Shown one piece after another: positions 35,722 through 45,210 of a stretch of DNA of 64,000 bases (its first letter is position 1; each line of letters starts with the position of its first letter). The DNA is from Natronorubrum texcoconense (GTDB taxonomy: Archaea; Halobacteriota; Halobacteria; Halobacteriales; Natrialbaceae). The position numbers and the translations under genes were made by a program. The notes beneath the pieces were generated by a model. It searched no databases, had not been told where the DNA came from, and saw only the letters and a list, made by a program, of their open reading frames with translations. The DNA is taken from the NCBI RefSeq assembly GCF_900100335.1, contig NZ_FNFE01000002.1:186001-250000 (forward strand). The letters are read 5' to 3'.

Positions 35722-36801
35722 CTACACACCGAGTTCGATCACGAGCAGCGTTGCCAGCCCGAAGTAGATCAGGAGTCCACTCACGTCTTTGATCGTGGTG
35801 ACGATCGGATTCGACGCCGCCGCCGGGTCTTGGCCGATCAGGTAGACGAGCCACGGAATGAGGAATCCGACCAACGCCGCAACGACGGATGTGCCGACCA
35901 TCGCACCGAAGACGACGTACGCGATATCGGCCCGTCCGATCCATGCGAACGCGACGATGGCGGCGACGGCACCGACCATGAGTCCGATGATCGCACCGAC
36001 CACGGTTTCTTTCCCGATTCGACGAGCCACGTTACTCTTATCGATATGGCCGAGCACCACGCCACGGATGAAGATCGTCGACGACTGCGTACCGACGTTC
36101 CCACCCATGTCCATCACTACCGGAATGAAGAACGCGAGGATAACGACCGCCTCTAAGGTGTCCTCGTAGACGCCGATGACACCGCCGGCCAGAAATCCAC
36201 CTGCGAGCGCGACGATGAGCCACGGAACTCGGATTCGAAGAATCTCCCAGAGGGACGCATCTAACATGAGCCGACTCCGCTGTTCTTCCACGTCGGTGAG
36301 GTCGCTTGCTTTCAGTTCCGGGAGGTTCATCCCTTGCATCCGGAGCATGTCCTCACTGCTTTCTGCTTCCATCACGTCAACGAGCGTATCCGACCGAACG
36401 ATACCGACCAGTCGCTCGTCGTCATCGACGATCGGAACCGCGGGATAGTGCAGGTCCGCAACATCCATGGCGGCCTGCTCGGCGTCAGCAGTCTCGTGAA
36501 ACGACACGACCTCGTCTTTCATAATCGACGAGATAGGATCGTCATCGGGTGCTGACAACATCTCTCGAAGTGAGGCAACTCCGACGAGGCGGTCATCAGC
36601 ATCAGTGACATATGTGTAATAAATAGTGGTCTGTGTCGAATCTTTGGGTGAAAACTCCTGGAACCGATCCGTCGCCGCTTCGATGGAGGTATCAGCCGGA
36701 ACCGCGACGTATCCATCGGTCATCACGTCGCCAACCGAGAGTTCGTAGTCCTCCGCTTCTTCGGGTGGTTCGTCCATCACCTCCTCAGCTATCGTTGACA
36801 T
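35722..36801 (-). CDS. MgtE-type magnesium transporter with CBS pair
   Basis: A 359-residue transporter. Two CBS domains span residues 25-150 (VGDVMTDGYVAVPADTSI and VADLHYPAVPIVDDDERLVG). The MgtE channel domain follows with five helices: LDASLWEILRIRVPWLIVAL, PVVMDMGGNVGTQSSTIFIR (the conserved pore helix) and the terminal helix ending LVIELGV. The usual N-terminal superhelical domain of bacterial MgtE is absent. I chose MSTIAEEVMD; a strong TATA box supports a leaderless start there. Confidence 0.88.
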   Translation of the reverse strand: MSTIAEEVMDEPPEEAEDYELSVGDVMTDGYVAVPADTSIEAATDRFQEFSPKDSTQTTIYYTYVTDADDRLVGVASLREMLSAPDDDPISSIMKDEVVSFHETADAEQAAMDVADLHYPAVPIVDDDERLVGIVRSDTLVDVMEAESSEDMLRMQGMNLPELKASDLTDVEEQRSRLMLDASLWEILRIRVPWLIVALAGGFLAGGVIGVYEDTLEAVVILAFFIPVVMDMGGNVGTQSSTIFIRGVVLGHIDKSNVARRIGKETVVGAIIGLMVGAVAAIVAFAWIGRADIAYVVFGAMVGTSVVAALVGFLIPWLVYLIGQDPAAASNPIVTTIKDVSGLLIYFGLATLLVIELGV

Positions 36802-36824
36802 TCTATCCCACACATTAGAGTCGT

Positions 36825-36835
36825 ATTATATAAAT
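36825..36835 (-). promoter_or_regulatory. TATA box for the MgtE-type gene
   Basis: The minus strand reads tttatataata, 24-34 bases before the ATG at 36801. A textbook position for a leaderless archaeal transcript. Confidence 0.55.
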
Positions 36836-37139
36836 CCACATCAGACACGTGAATAGATAGTTCTGCCTTCACATCTTGTTCAGTCAGAAAACATTATCCA
36901 TATCTGATATGGGGCGGGGCGGGCGATTCACGCGTTCAATGAACGGCTGGTTCGTACTTTCAGCGCAAACAACCGATGCCGGCCCGCCGAACGTGCTCTC
37001 TCGATCCGTGGGGCACCCTCTGCTAGTTGTCGGATAGCTCGATCACGGGACAGGTACTTACTCTCCTCGTCCTAATCGCACGGTCCGAGAATTCTGAGCA
37101 GCAAAACGAAACGACGGTTCGCTGCTTCCCGACGCAACG
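36836..37139. other. Intergenic region
   Basis: About 300 bases between the mgtE promoter and the end of the glycosyltransferase gene. It contains a G-rich stretch (ggggcggggcggg near 36911) and a short palindrome cgttcaatgaacg near 36933. No gene supported. Confidence 0.4.
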
Positions 37140-38228
37140 CTACCGCACCTGCGTTTCGAGGTGTTCGCTCTCGGCCATGTCGAACACCATCGCGAACAGC
37201 AAGAATGCGATCCCGGCGACGAACAACACGACGGTCGTCGATCCATCGACCACCGCACCGAGACTCGAGAGCGCGGCGATCAGCGCCGCGCCAATGGCGA
37301 GGACGCCCGCGCCGGCCAATCCGGCGCCGACGAGGTAGAACAGCGCGAGCGGGTGGAAATCCAGGGCGAGGTACTTGGTCTTCAGCCGCCAGAGGAAGTT
37401 CTGGAGCAGCATCGTCGAGACCTTCGGGATGTAACTGGAGTACTGGATGCTCGACTCCTCGTCGCCGTAGACGGCCGGCATCGCGACGTCGGCGACCCGC
37501 ATGCCGTGGACGTTCAGCTTCACCAGCAGGTCGTTGCAGTAGCCGTAGTACTCGTAGAGGTTCTCGAGGTCGACCGCCTCGAGCGCGTCGTTCGAGATGG
37601 CGGTGTAGCCGTTCTGGGGGTCCATCGTCTTCCAGTAGCCCGAGGCGATCTTCGTCAGGAAGGTCAGAATCGCGTTGCCGACGAACCGAAACCGCGGCAT
37701 CGCGGCCCGGTACTCCTTCGAGAGGAGCCGGTTCCCCTTCGCGTAGTCGGCCTTGCCTTCGACGATCGGGTCGAGGAGTCGGGTCATTTGGGAGAGATCC
37801 ATCTGCCCGTCCGCGTCGACGGTGACCGTTGCGTCCACGCCGTCCTCGAGGGCCGCGAGGTAGCCGGTCTTGATCGCCCCGCCGGCACCGAGGTTCTCGC
37901 GGTGTTGAATCGGGACGACGCGGCCGATCGGGTCGCGTACCGACGCCCGTTTGGCGAGTGCGGAGACGCCGCCGTCGAGGGCCGCTCGATCTCCCGTGAA
38001 TCCGCCGTCGGCGACGATTTGTGCGTCCTCCCTCGGTTCGGATGGGCCGTCGGAACTAGCGTCCGCTCGGGCCGCCTCGAGGATCTCGTCCCAGGTGCCG
38101 TCGGTCGACTGATCGTCGATAGCGTAGATCCGGTCGACGTAGTCGGGCATCTCGCGAATTACGTCGCCGACGAACCCCTCCTCGTTGTAGGCGGGCATCA
38201 CGACGCCGACGCTCGCGTCCCGGTACAT
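37140..38228 (-). CDS. Membrane glycosyltransferase, GT2 (DPM1/DPG-synthase-like)
   Basis: Transfers a sugar from a nucleotide sugar, probably to a polyprenyl phosphate. 362 residues. The GT-A core begins VGVVMPAYNEEGFVGDVI, with YAIDDQSTDGTWDEI for the nucleotide loop, then an insertion of about 40 residues, ENLGAGGAIKTGY, and VTVDADGQMDLSQM (the DxD motif). Two C-terminal helices (about residues 285-350) anchor it. It overlaps the stop-to-start of the deacetylase copy 2 gene by one base, so the two are one operon. Confidence 0.88.
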   Translation of the reverse strand: MYRDASVGVVMPAYNEEGFVGDVIREMPDYVDRIYAIDDQSTDGTWDEILEAARADASSDGPSEPREDAQIVADGGFTGDRAALDGGVSALAKRASVRDPIGRVVPIQHRENLGAGGAIKTGYLAALEDGVDATVTVDADGQMDLSQMTRLLDPIVEGKADYAKGNRLLSKEYRAAMPRFRFVGNAILTFLTKIASGYWKTMDPQNGYTAISNDALEAVDLENLYEYYGYCNDLLVKLNVHGMRVADVAMPAVYGDEESSIQYSSYIPKVSTMLLQNFLWRLKTKYLALDFHPLALFYLVGAGLAGAGVLAIGAALIAALSSLGAVVDGSTTVVLFVAGIAFLLFAMVFDMAESEHLETQVR

Positions 38229-39487
38229 CAGCTCCCCTCCAGCAGCTCCGAGGCGGTTACGACCTCGACGTCGGCGTCGTCGATGTGCTCGAGGAGGTCC
38301 TCGAAGTCGTCCGTCGACAGCCCGTCCTCACCGATGTGCTCGAAATGCAAGACGGCGAGCTGGCCGTACTCCGCTGCGCGGTCGACGTACCGTTTCGTCG
38401 TCTCGCCGTCGGATCCGGAGAAGACACCGACGTTGTGCGGGTCCGTCAGCGGGAGGGCGTTCGGGCCGCCGCCGTAGCGGAACGCCTGCTCGTGGTACTC
38501 CCGAACGAGATCGATCGTCTCCGGGCCGAGGACGTTTCGCGGCGTGACGAAGTGCCTCGCGCCGTCCTCGAAGCCGCGGTTCTCGAGGAACGCCTTCGTT
38601 CGCCGGATCGCACCCTCCTGTTCCTCCGGCGAGTAGTCGTGGAGGTACTGCGCGCCGGTTCGCGGCCGCGCGGCCATATCCCAGCCGGCGTCGTCCAACT
38701 CCTCGAGTTGGTCGATCGTGAGCCGCTCGGACTCCCCCAGCGCCTCGTAGATCACGGCTTCGACGCCGGCGAAGTCGTAGTCCGCCATCGGCTCGAGCGC
38801 GTGCTCGTAGTGGCTCTCGAGCGTGCCGTCGAACAGCAGCATCACGTTCCCCGTCTCGGGTCGGTCGACGGCCCGGAGGTCGTCGATTCGACAGTCGATC
38901 GATCCCGACTGATCGCCGCGGCGGCGAGCCGCCAGGCGGATCTCGCGGACGTCCGTGAGATCCGGATCGCCATCGATCTCGCTGGTACCGAAGTCGACGC
39001 GCACCCAGCGGTCGGTCGGCCCGGTGAGGGTACGATCCATCGCGTACGCGTTCCGCGAGTTCGGCGCGTGCAACTCGAGGGTGAGGTGAAGCTGGTCGCG
39101 GCCGGTGAAGTTGACGGCCAGCGAGAGGTTCTGATCGGACAGGTCGATACCGTCAGAGCGCACCTGATAGACGGCCGCTCGGTCGGTTCCGTCGGCCGCC
39201 CGGAGGCGAGCCGACTGCGATCCCGCGTAGGGATCGTCCGTTTCGGCCTCGAGGTCGCCGGCGTCGATCATCGCCGCCCAGCCGTCGAGATCCTCGAAGT
39301 CCTCGATCGTCTCACCGGGGAGGTCGAGGGCGCCGTCATCGCCGTCCTCGTCGGGAGTTCGTGCCTCGGCTGACGGCTCGCCGCCATCGTCGCGCCACTC
39401 GCGGACGGTCGAGAGACAGCCGGCGAGACCGATTGCCCCGGCCGTGCCAACGGCGGTCACGAACGTTCGTCGGTTTCGATTCGTCAT
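38228..39487 (-). CDS. Tat-exported deacetylase-like lipoprotein (copy 2, metal site lost)
   Basis: 419 residues. Tat signal (RRTFVTAVGTAGAIGLAGC) with lipobox, an acidic linker, and a jelly-roll-like carbohydrate-binding segment (about residues 55-205). A NodB-like domain then begins NVMLLFDGTLESHYEHALE. Compared with copies 1 and 3, the DDG motif is reduced to a single Asp and the HTxxH pair is replaced (MAARPRTGAQY). The fold seems kept (FVTPRNVLGPETIDLVREYH) but metal catalysis is unlikely. The C terminus VEVVTASELLEGS matches the other copies. It may bind glycan rather than cut it. Confidence 0.78.
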   Translation of the reverse strand: MTNRNRRTFVTAVGTAGAIGLAGCLSTVREWRDDGGEPSAEARTPDEDGDDGALDLPGETIEDFEDLDGWAAMIDAGDLEAETDDPYAGSQSARLRAADGTDRAAVYQVRSDGIDLSDQNLSLAVNFTGRDQLHLTLELHAPNSRNAYAMDRTLTGPTDRWVRVDFGTSEIDGDPDLTDVREIRLAARRRGDQSGSIDCRIDDLRAVDRPETGNVMLLFDGTLESHYEHALEPMADYDFAGVEAVIYEALGESERLTIDQLEELDDAGWDMAARPRTGAQYLHDYSPEEQEGAIRRTKAFLENRGFEDGARHFVTPRNVLGPETIDLVREYHEQAFRYGGGPNALPLTDPHNVGVFSGSDGETTKRYVDRAAEYGQLAVLHFEHIGEDGLSTDDFEDLLEHIDDADVEVVTASELLEGS

Positions 39488-39676
39488 TGCTGGTGTCGAC
39501 GAACCGTTGGGTCTTTCTTATAGAGTTGTTAGGCCGCAGCGGACCGGCCCGCGTCGTTCAGACCGTCTCGTCACACGTCCGTTGTGACGATCGGTCGGCT
39601 CGTGAGACCGACTGAAACTCCATCGCGGCGTTTATCGACTCGATAATAATGCGACGCGAACGACTAGAACCGGAAA

Positions 39677-40666
39677 ATGACTCGCGTCAGCGTCATCATC
39701 CCGACGTACAACAGAGCACGGACGCTTCCACGGGCGATCGACAGCGCGCTCGCACAGACGGTCGACGACCTCGAGGTCGTCGTCGTCGACGACGGTTCGA
39801 CGGACGACACGTCCTCGGTGCTCGCCGAGTACGACGATCCGCGGGTTCGGCCCGTCGTCCACGCGACCAACCAGGGGGCGAACGTCGCTCGGAATACGGG
39901 CATCGACCACGCCCGCGGCGAGTACGTCGCCTTCCTCGACTCCGACGACGAGTGGCGCTCCGAGAAGCTCGAGCGACAGCTCGAGACCCTCGACGGACGG
40001 TCCGAGGAGTGGGTCGGCGTCTACTGCGATGCGGCGTTCGAGCTGTCGGGAACGGACGGCTGGCTTCGATCGACGGCCGCAACCGTCCTCGCTCGAGGGA
40101 ACGACCGGCCAGCGATGGAAGGCGGCGAGGAGCTGATCGGCGAGATCCTGGCGGACAACGTCCAGCCGGGCGCCGGCTCGACGCTGCTCGTTCGAACCGA
40201 CGTCGCCCGCGATATCGGCGGGTTCGACGAACAGCTCGACCGGTTTCAGGACCCCGAGTTCTGTCTCCGGGTGCTCGAGGCGGGCAACCTCGCGTACGTC
40301 GACGAGGAACTGGTCATCCGCGAGGAGACGGCGATCCCACCGGCAGACGTCATCAAAAACGCCGACGAACAGTATCTGTCGATGTACGACGAGACGGTCG
40401 AGCGCTTCGAGAGCGACGGCTACGAGATTCGCTCGAGCCACCAGCTGATCCTCGCGAAGTGTTACTTCTCGGAGGGGCGGCTCCTCCGCGGCCTCTGGCA
40501 CCTCCGACAGGCGGCGCCGTCGCGGCGGCAGTATCCGGGGCTTTGCTGGGCCGCCGGCGTCGGCGTTCGACGTCGGCCGGTGCCGATCGTCGCGACGGTC
40601 GCGTTTGTTCTGGTCGCAATCGTCCTGACGCAGGGCGCAGTCGCCCGTCGCGTCTTCACCGACTAA
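39677..40666 (+). CDS. Glycosyltransferase family 2
   Basis: 329 residues. The GT-A domain begins VSVIIPTYNRARTLPRAIDS; EVVVVDDGSTDDTSSVLAEY and AFLDSDDEWRSEKLERQL are the nucleotide and metal loops. QGANVARNTGIDHARGEYVA is also typical. The C-terminal 90 residues include a hydrophobic helix (IVATVAFVLVAIVLTQGAV), so the protein is probably membrane-attached. It is followed 151 bases later by the ATP-grasp gene on the same strand, and is divergent from the deacetylase copy 2. Confidence 0.9.
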   Translation: MTRVSVIIPTYNRARTLPRAIDSALAQTVDDLEVVVVDDGSTDDTSSVLAEYDDPRVRPVVHATNQGANVARNTGIDHARGEYVAFLDSDDEWRSEKLERQLETLDGRSEEWVGVYCDAAFELSGTDGWLRSTAATVLARGNDRPAMEGGEELIGEILADNVQPGAGSTLLVRTDVARDIGGFDEQLDRFQDPEFCLRVLEAGNLAYVDEELVIREETAIPPADVIKNADEQYLSMYDETVERFESDGYEIRSSHQLILAKCYFSEGRLLRGLWHLRQAAPSRRQYPGLCWAAGVGVRRRPVPIVATVAFVLVAIVLTQGAVARRVFTD

Positions 40667-40817
40667 CGTTCGTCCTGCCGACACGAGTACGTATAGGCAC
40701 GAGAGAATGACGTAGTATCCGTTGTTTTACTGGCTGAAACGATACGGCGTTTGCTCTCGAGCGTGCAACGGTCTTGCCGAATCGATAACTAACTCCGTCT
40801 CTCTGGCAGGACGACTC

Positions 40818-42029
40818 GTGAACGTCAGAACACTCTACCACACGGCCAGGGGGCTACAGGACCTCGCCGCGACCGAGCGCGAGTCGGCCGCCTCGCCGTC
40901 GATTCGGCGTCGGCTCTGGCTCTGGCGCCGGGGCTTTCTGAGCCGCTCCGACGCCGTCTACGACCTCGACGAGTCGACGTACCGCGACTACCTGAACGAC
41001 TATCGCCGATTCGTCCGGACGAAGCAGATCAACGGAACGTGGTCGATCGCGCTGTCGAACAAACTCCTCTTCCACCGCGTGATGCAGCCGTTCGACGACC
41101 ACCGAATGGGCGTCTACGGCATGATCCGAAACGGTTCGTTCCACAGCGTCGACGGGAGCGATAGCCGACGCGAGGTGACCGACGGTGGCGCGGTCGTCCC
41201 GACCGAGAGTGAGGGTGAGGGCGAAACCGATTCACGGGGGGCTGCCGAGCGTCGGAATTCCGGCGATACCGAGCGGCAGGACTCGAATCGTCCTGATCTG
41301 CACTCGTCCGCGGAGACCCGCAACGCCGCCCAGCGCGTCGTCGAACGGCTCGAGCGCGACGACCGACTGGTCCTCAAGTGGGTTCGCGGCGGCGGCGGGA
41401 ACAACGTCCTCCTGTGTGAACGCACGGACGACGGCTACCGGGTGAACGGCGACCGCTACGCCGAAGCCGAGTTCAGATCGCTGGTCTCGGATCTCGAGGA
41501 GTACCTCGTCTGTGAGTACGTCGAACAGGGCGCGTTCGCGGACGGCCTCTACGCGGAGACGCCGAACACGATCCGAATCATCACGATGTACGACGAGGAG
41601 CGCGACGAGCCGTTCATCGCCGCGGCGATCCAGCGGATCGGGACGTCGGACTCCGCGCCGCTGGACAACTTCACGCAGGGCGGTCTCTCCGCGGAGATCG
41701 ACCTCGAGACGGGCGAACTCGGTCCCGGTGTGCAACCTCCCGGCGACGGCGACCTCGAGTGGCACGCGGTCCACCCCGAGACGAAAACGCCCGTCGAGGG
41801 CACCCACATTCCCGGCTGGAACGAGATTCGCGAACGAGTTCTCGAGATGGCGGACGCCTGTTCGTTCGTTCCCTACGTCGGCTGGGACGTCATCGTCACG
41901 GGCGATGACGGTGAGTTCTCGGTGATCGAGGCGAACAGCTACCCAGGGCTCAAGTCCATTCAGGTCCACGGACCGTTGCTAGCGGACGACCGAGTCAGGC
42001 GATTTTACGAGCGTCACGGCGTCCGGTGA
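40818..42029 (+). CDS. Sugar-transfer-associated ATP-grasp protein
   Basis: 403 residues in the ATP-grasp group found in polysaccharide clusters (ATPgrasp_ST, PF14397). The adenine-binding lysine region is LVLKWVRGGGGNNVLLCER. Family hallmarks follow: YAETPNTIRIITMYDEE, then the metal-binding end VIEANSYPGLKSIQVHGPL. An acidic, low-complexity insertion (about residues 120-165) interrupts the N-terminal part. The family presumably ligates an amino acid or acid to a sugar; this has not been shown for haloarchaea. The GTG start (MNVRTLYHTARG) is chosen; the frame is open about 30 codons upstream. Confidence 0.82.
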   Translation: MNVRTLYHTARGLQDLAATERESAASPSIRRRLWLWRRGFLSRSDAVYDLDESTYRDYLNDYRRFVRTKQINGTWSIALSNKLLFHRVMQPFDDHRMGVYGMIRNGSFHSVDGSDSRREVTDGGAVVPTESEGEGETDSRGAAERRNSGDTERQDSNRPDLHSSAETRNAAQRVVERLERDDRLVLKWVRGGGGNNVLLCERTDDGYRVNGDRYAEAEFRSLVSDLEEYLVCEYVEQGAFADGLYAETPNTIRIITMYDEERDEPFIAAAIQRIGTSDSAPLDNFTQGGLSAEIDLETGELGPGVQPPGDGDLEWHAVHPETKTPVEGTHIPGWNEIRERVLEMADACSFVPYVGWDVIVTGDDGEFSVIEANSYPGLKSIQVHGPLLADDRVRRFYERHGVR

Positions 42030-42202
42030 ACCGTCGGCCTGTTCCGCCTGTAGCCCGGACGTTTGCGTGTCGGTTACCGAACCGTTTCTGTGCTGGAACG
42101 ATTAGTCGCGTCGCCGCGACAACCATTGCGAGCGCGATAATAGATGTATTCTCAGGTTATTCTCGCGATAGTAAACATCGGTCCTCTCGAAGGTGAGGCT
42201 GG

Positions 42203-43471
42203 ATGCAACGGAGCTCACTCTCACGACGAACAGCACTGTCACTCACGGCCGGCGCCGTCCTCGCGGGTATCGGCGCCACCACAGCGAGCAGCGAGACCGA
42301 CGAAGGAGTCTCACGGGAGTCGTTCGAAATACTCGAGGGAACGGTCCACGAGACGACGGTACACGTCACGACCGCGCAAGCGGACGGACCCACGGTCGTC
42401 GTCGTCGGCGGCGTCCACGGTAACGAGGTCGCCGGCTACGTCGCCGCGGACGAGATCGCCGACTGGACGATCGAGGCTGGCACGCTCGTCACGATTCCGG
42501 AGGCGGACGCCGTCGCGGTCGATCGCGGAACGCGGACGGGCGAGGATGGAGTCGACCTGAATCGGCAGTTCCACGAAGGGAGCGAGCCGGAGACGGAACT
42601 CTCGCGGGCGCTCTGGGACGTCGTCGTGGAGTCCGACCCCGACGTGGTCCTCGACCTCCACGAGTCGACGGGCATCTACGCCGGCGACCCCGTCGACGGC
42701 GTCGGACAGGCGATCTTCCACTCGGACGGCGACGGCGCCCCGGCCACAGCGGCCGACGCCGCCGACTACGCCACGCAGAACTACGTCGATGATCCCGACC
42801 TCGCGTTCCAGACCGGTCGGTTCTCCGGGCCCAACAGCGACCCGCAGGGGCTTCTCGTCCACAAGGCGGCTCGAGATCTGGACGCCGACGCGTACCTCGT
42901 GGAGACGCTGTCGACCGACGTCGAGCTCGAGACCCGCGTTCGTTGGCACTCGGTGATCGCCGAACGACTCGTCGAAGACGAGTTGTTCCCCGAGGAGGTG
43001 CCCGACAACGGCCACGTTCCCGACGATCCTGCCGAGGAGCCGGCGGACGACGCGGACGGCGAGTCCCCGGACGAAGCGGACGACCCCGAGGAGACGGGCG
43101 ACTCGGACGAACCGGTCGAAGAACAGCCCGACGACGAAACGCCGGACGAAGCGGACGACGCGCCAGACGACGAGATGGACACGCCGGACCGTGACTCGCT
43201 GACCGCGACGATCACGACCGATCCGAGCGACGCGGACGAACTGTCCCTCGAGTCCGGCCAGACGATCGTCCTCGACGGCTCGCGTTCGTGTGTGCCGGAC
43301 GGCGAAATCGTCTGCTACGAGTGGGACGTCGGCAACGATGGCTGCTTCGACGCGACTGGCGAGACGCTCGAGGTGACGATTAGTGCGAACGGCGACCACA
43401 CGGTCGTGTTGCGCGTAACCGACGATACCGGGACGACTGCCACAGAGGAGATTACGCTCTCGGCGAGTTGA
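42203..43471 (+). CDS. Tat-exported M14 aspartoacylase-like deacylase with PKD domain
   Basis: 422 residues. A Tat signal (SRRTALSLTAGAVLAGIGAT) is followed by a succinylglutamate desuccinylase/aspartoacylase-like zinc domain: GGVHGNEVAG supplies His and Glu, VDLNRQFHEG and DLHESTGIYAGDP follow, and LVETLSTDVE near residue 235 can hold the catalytic Glu. A very acidic linker (about residues 265-335) leads to a PKD-like domain with LDGSRSCVPDGEIVCYEWDV. It would act outside the cell, cleaving an N-acyl or amide bond. It lies between the ATP-grasp gene and a convergent deacetylase. Confidence 0.82.
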   Translation: MQRSSLSRRTALSLTAGAVLAGIGATTASSETDEGVSRESFEILEGTVHETTVHVTTAQADGPTVVVVGGVHGNEVAGYVAADEIADWTIEAGTLVTIPEADAVAVDRGTRTGEDGVDLNRQFHEGSEPETELSRALWDVVVESDPDVVLDLHESTGIYAGDPVDGVGQAIFHSDGDGAPATAADAADYATQNYVDDPDLAFQTGRFSGPNSDPQGLLVHKAARDLDADAYLVETLSTDVELETRVRWHSVIAERLVEDELFPEEVPDNGHVPDDPAEEPADDADGESPDEADDPEETGDSDEPVEEQPDDETPDEADDAPDDEMDTPDRDSLTATITTDPSDADELSLESGQTIVLDGSRSCVPDGEIVCYEWDVGNDGCFDATGETLEVTISANGDHTVVLRVTDDTGTTATEEITLSAS

Positions 43472-43655
43472 TCGGTCGTCCGCACCTGACTCTGTCCCAC
43501 GGTCGCTGCGCTGTCGACGAAACGGGACGAGGGGAGACGAAGGGTACTTTCGAGACGACGACTGCGGTAGCAGCGAATCGGTGGCACGCGAAGAACGGAT
43601 CGGATTCGGTACTGAGCGACGGGACGCACGCTACGGCTTCGGCTAACGTGGAGCG

Positions 43656-44987
43656 CTATTCGTAGTGCTGTTCGGTCCGCAGCTCCCAGAGGTCGTCGAA
43701 CGTGATGACCTCGACGTCCGCATCGTCGATGTACTCGAGGAGGTCCTCGTAGTCGTCCTCCGGCATGGTGTTGTTCGCCTCGAACTCGTGGAAGTTGAGG
43801 ATCGTACACTGGTTGTGTTCGGCGGCGAGATCGACGCAGCGCTTCGAGATGTCGATGTCGTGGCCGATGGTTCGGGGTAGCGCCAACGGATCGAAGCCGT
43901 AGACGCTCGTCGTGTTGACGTTGCCCGCCTGGTTGAAGCCACCGCAGTAGTGGTAGTCGGTCTTCTGCTCGAGGCTCGACCGGTCGTAGCTGTTGTGCGG
44001 GTAGACGATGTAGTCGGCGCCCTCGAACTCGTTGTTGATGAACCACTGTTTGTCGTTTCGGAGCCTGTTTTCGATCTCCTCGTCGTCGTCGTACTCGTGA
44101 ATTGGCGTGTGCGTGCCGTGGACGACGATCTGGTCGCCCTCCTCCTGGCGCTCCTGGAGCTCCGAGACCGACATGACGCCGTCGCGTCCCTGTTCGGTCC
44201 ACCGCGGAACCGGCGCCTGAACGGTTCGGAAGCCGTACTCGTCGTGCAGCGGCGAGGCCGTCTCGTAGTAGTCGCTGGTGCCGTCGTCCCAGACCAGCAT
44301 GACGTACCCCTGGTCGGGCTTCTCGTGGGTTCGCAGGTCGTCGATCCAGACCTCCGCCTCGTCCATCGAGTGGAGGACCTGAATCTCGAGACGGTCGAGC
44401 GAGTCCATCGCGGGTTCGTACTCGCTCTGTTCGAAGACGCCGGGACTCGAGCGGAACCAGCCCACGTCGGGCTCGCGATACGTGATTTCGCGGAGCGAGT
44501 ACACGCGCTCGCTGCCGAACTGGTCGACGAGACGCAGGTTGATCGTGATGTTCTGTGGCGTCGTCGTCCGAATCGCAAAGGAGAGGTCCGTCTCGGTGAG
44601 ATCTTCACCGCTGAGATCTCGCTGGGCGACGACGTTCTCGCTGCCGTCGGACTCCAGTTTGTAGCTCTGATCGCCGTCGAAGACGACGTCCTCGTCCGCC
44701 TCCCCGGAGCCCTGGACGACGTCCCAGGCGTCGAGGTCCTCGAAGTCATCGAAGGACGTCCCCGGCTGCCGGTACTGTTCGCGGCTGTTGTACTCGGTCT
44801 CGAGCGACGGAACGCCGTCCGCGAGCGCTGCTGCCCGCTCGGTGGTTTCTCCCTCCTCCGAGGAGTCGTCACCGTCGGAGCTGCCAGTGAGCGACTCGAG
44901 GCGATCGGTACACCCCGCGAGACCAGCGGCCGCGGTTGCACCGGACAGTGCGAGGATTCGTCGTCGCGTCGGTCGGTCGGATGTCAT
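43656..44987 (-). CDS. Tat-exported polysaccharide deacetylase-like lipoprotein (copy 3)
   Basis: 443 residues and homologous along its length to copy 2. The Tat signal RRRILALSGATAAAGLAGC ends in a lipobox. A sandwich domain (about residues 70-220) precedes the NodB-like domain, which starts VMLVWDDGTSDYYETASPLH and keeps the metal histidines in VVHGTHTPIHEY. YIVYPHNSYDRSSLE and TILNFHEFEANNTMPED follow. The C terminus (VEVITFDDLWELR) matches the other copies. In contrast to copy 2 the metal site is intact. It probably edits the surface glycan. Confidence 0.82.
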   Translation of the reverse strand: MTSDRPTRRRILALSGATAAAGLAGCTDRLESLTGSSDGDDSSEEGETTERAAALADGVPSLETEYNSREQYRQPGTSFDDFEDLDAWDVVQGSGEADEDVVFDGDQSYKLESDGSENVVAQRDLSGEDLTETDLSFAIRTTTPQNITINLRLVDQFGSERVYSLREITYREPDVGWFRSSPGVFEQSEYEPAMDSLDRLEIQVLHSMDEAEVWIDDLRTHEKPDQGYVMLVWDDGTSDYYETASPLHDEYGFRTVQAPVPRWTEQGRDGVMSVSELQERQEEGDQIVVHGTHTPIHEYDDDEEIENRLRNDKQWFINNEFEGADYIVYPHNSYDRSSLEQKTDYHYCGGFNQAGNVNTTSVYGFDPLALPRTIGHDIDISKRCVDLAAEHNQCTILNFHEFEANNTMPEDDYEDLLEYIDDADVEVITFDDLWELRTEQHYE

Positions 44988-45210
44988 AGACGAGTCGAAG
45001 GTATCGACAGCGATCCCATTATTATAGAGTCGATAGTCCGCAATCCCCCATCGTTCAGATCACCGCCGTGCGGCCGTCTCGAGGCTTAACAATGGCATAG
45101 TTAACGACCGCAGGACCGGAGGTTGGACCAATCAGGCGTACGTGCGTGACGACCAGTTCGTTCGATCGGCCGTCGTCTCTCGTGCGTCGACAATACAGTG
45201 ATCTTCGACG

